Below, in pieces: positions 63,970-64,000 of a stretch of 64,000 bases of DNA. Source of the stretch: Conchocele bisecta. Lineage: Eukaryota; Mollusca; Bivalvia; Lucinida; Thyasiridae. Numbering within the stretch: the first letter of the stretch is position 1; each line of letters begins with the position of its first letter. The notes under the pieces were generated by a model. That model searched no databases. It worked only from the letters and a program-made list of their open reading frames with translations, and was not told the DNA's origin. A program made the position numbers and the translations under genes. The stretch lies in the NCBI GenBank assembly GCA_029237695.1, contig CM055265.1:73075912-73139911 (forward strand), in the 5' to 3' direction.

Positions 63970-64000
63970 ATCAGCTCGCGTATTCGGTATTTCCGCTTTT

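Overview
The window looks like non-coding DNA from a large, repeat-rich invertebrate genome. From memory, not from a search, the best match is a bivalve mollusc, probably a heterodont clam or mussel. Several repeats here are types I associate with bivalve genomes: the GATCAG-rich 235-bp element, the TTAA-flanked GTACATGCCC element, and hairpins ending GGCCGTTTCACT. The DNA is AT-rich, has no operon-like ORF packing and shows LINE and SINE remnants. I find no intact protein-coding gene, no intact tRNA or rRNA gene and no CRISPR array.

Most of the 64 kb can be assigned to about two dozen families of short, non-autonomous DNA transposons (MITEs and foldback elements). Most are near-palindromes that could fold into one long hairpin. 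For convenience they are lettered: A (235 bp, inverted ends CAGTCACAGCCAC), B (pogo-like, TA duplications), C and F (both flanked by TTAA), D (GGCCGTTTCACT), E (GTAGCC ends), G (CACAGGTGGAAGACTC, 8-bp duplication), H (43-bp minisatellite and its dispersed relative H'), I, J and K (CAAGGTG ends, 5-bp duplications), L, M, N, O, P (TA duplications), Q, R/S, T, V, W, X, Y. Letters are local to this annotation.

Layout: 0-5 kb, GC-rich element, B copies, 49-bp tandem array, and a B element split by the 970-bp element V; 5-10 kb, an F copy carrying a 50-bp tRNA-half retroposon, an A element split by an E element, the 1.9-kb 43-bp minisatellite, then I, H' and J; 10-14.6 kb, the 1.16-kb hairpin G1, then M, F, C, Q, L; 14.6-18 kb, mostly low-copy DNA; 18-25.5 kb, D, K, O, P, F and E copies, with D nested in K; 25.5-32.2 kb, J, A, L, N, a polypyrimidine tract and G; 32-38 kb, C, S, Y, G, F and E copies; 37.9-42.3 kb, a Harbinger derivative with a transposase fragment, then a 5'-truncated, frameshifted LINE reverse transcriptase whose 3' UTR holds a tandem repeat with nuclear-receptor half-sites; 42.3-50 kb, E, R/S, G, F, L and a four-copy ATGGCTTCCAAGATGG array; 50-60.6 kb, low-copy DNA with scattered C, L, J, F, I, B; 60.7-63.2 kb, a 65-bp satellite built from five 13-bp subunits; last 0.7 kb, N and A.

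The useful content is insertion history rather than genes. Several insertions are flanked by exact target duplications, and for three of them an uninterrupted version of the host repeat lies elsewhere in the window. This fixes element ends and relative ages without outside data. The J/K group (CAAGGTG ends, 5-bp duplications) and the tRNA-half retroposon are the least ordinary items.
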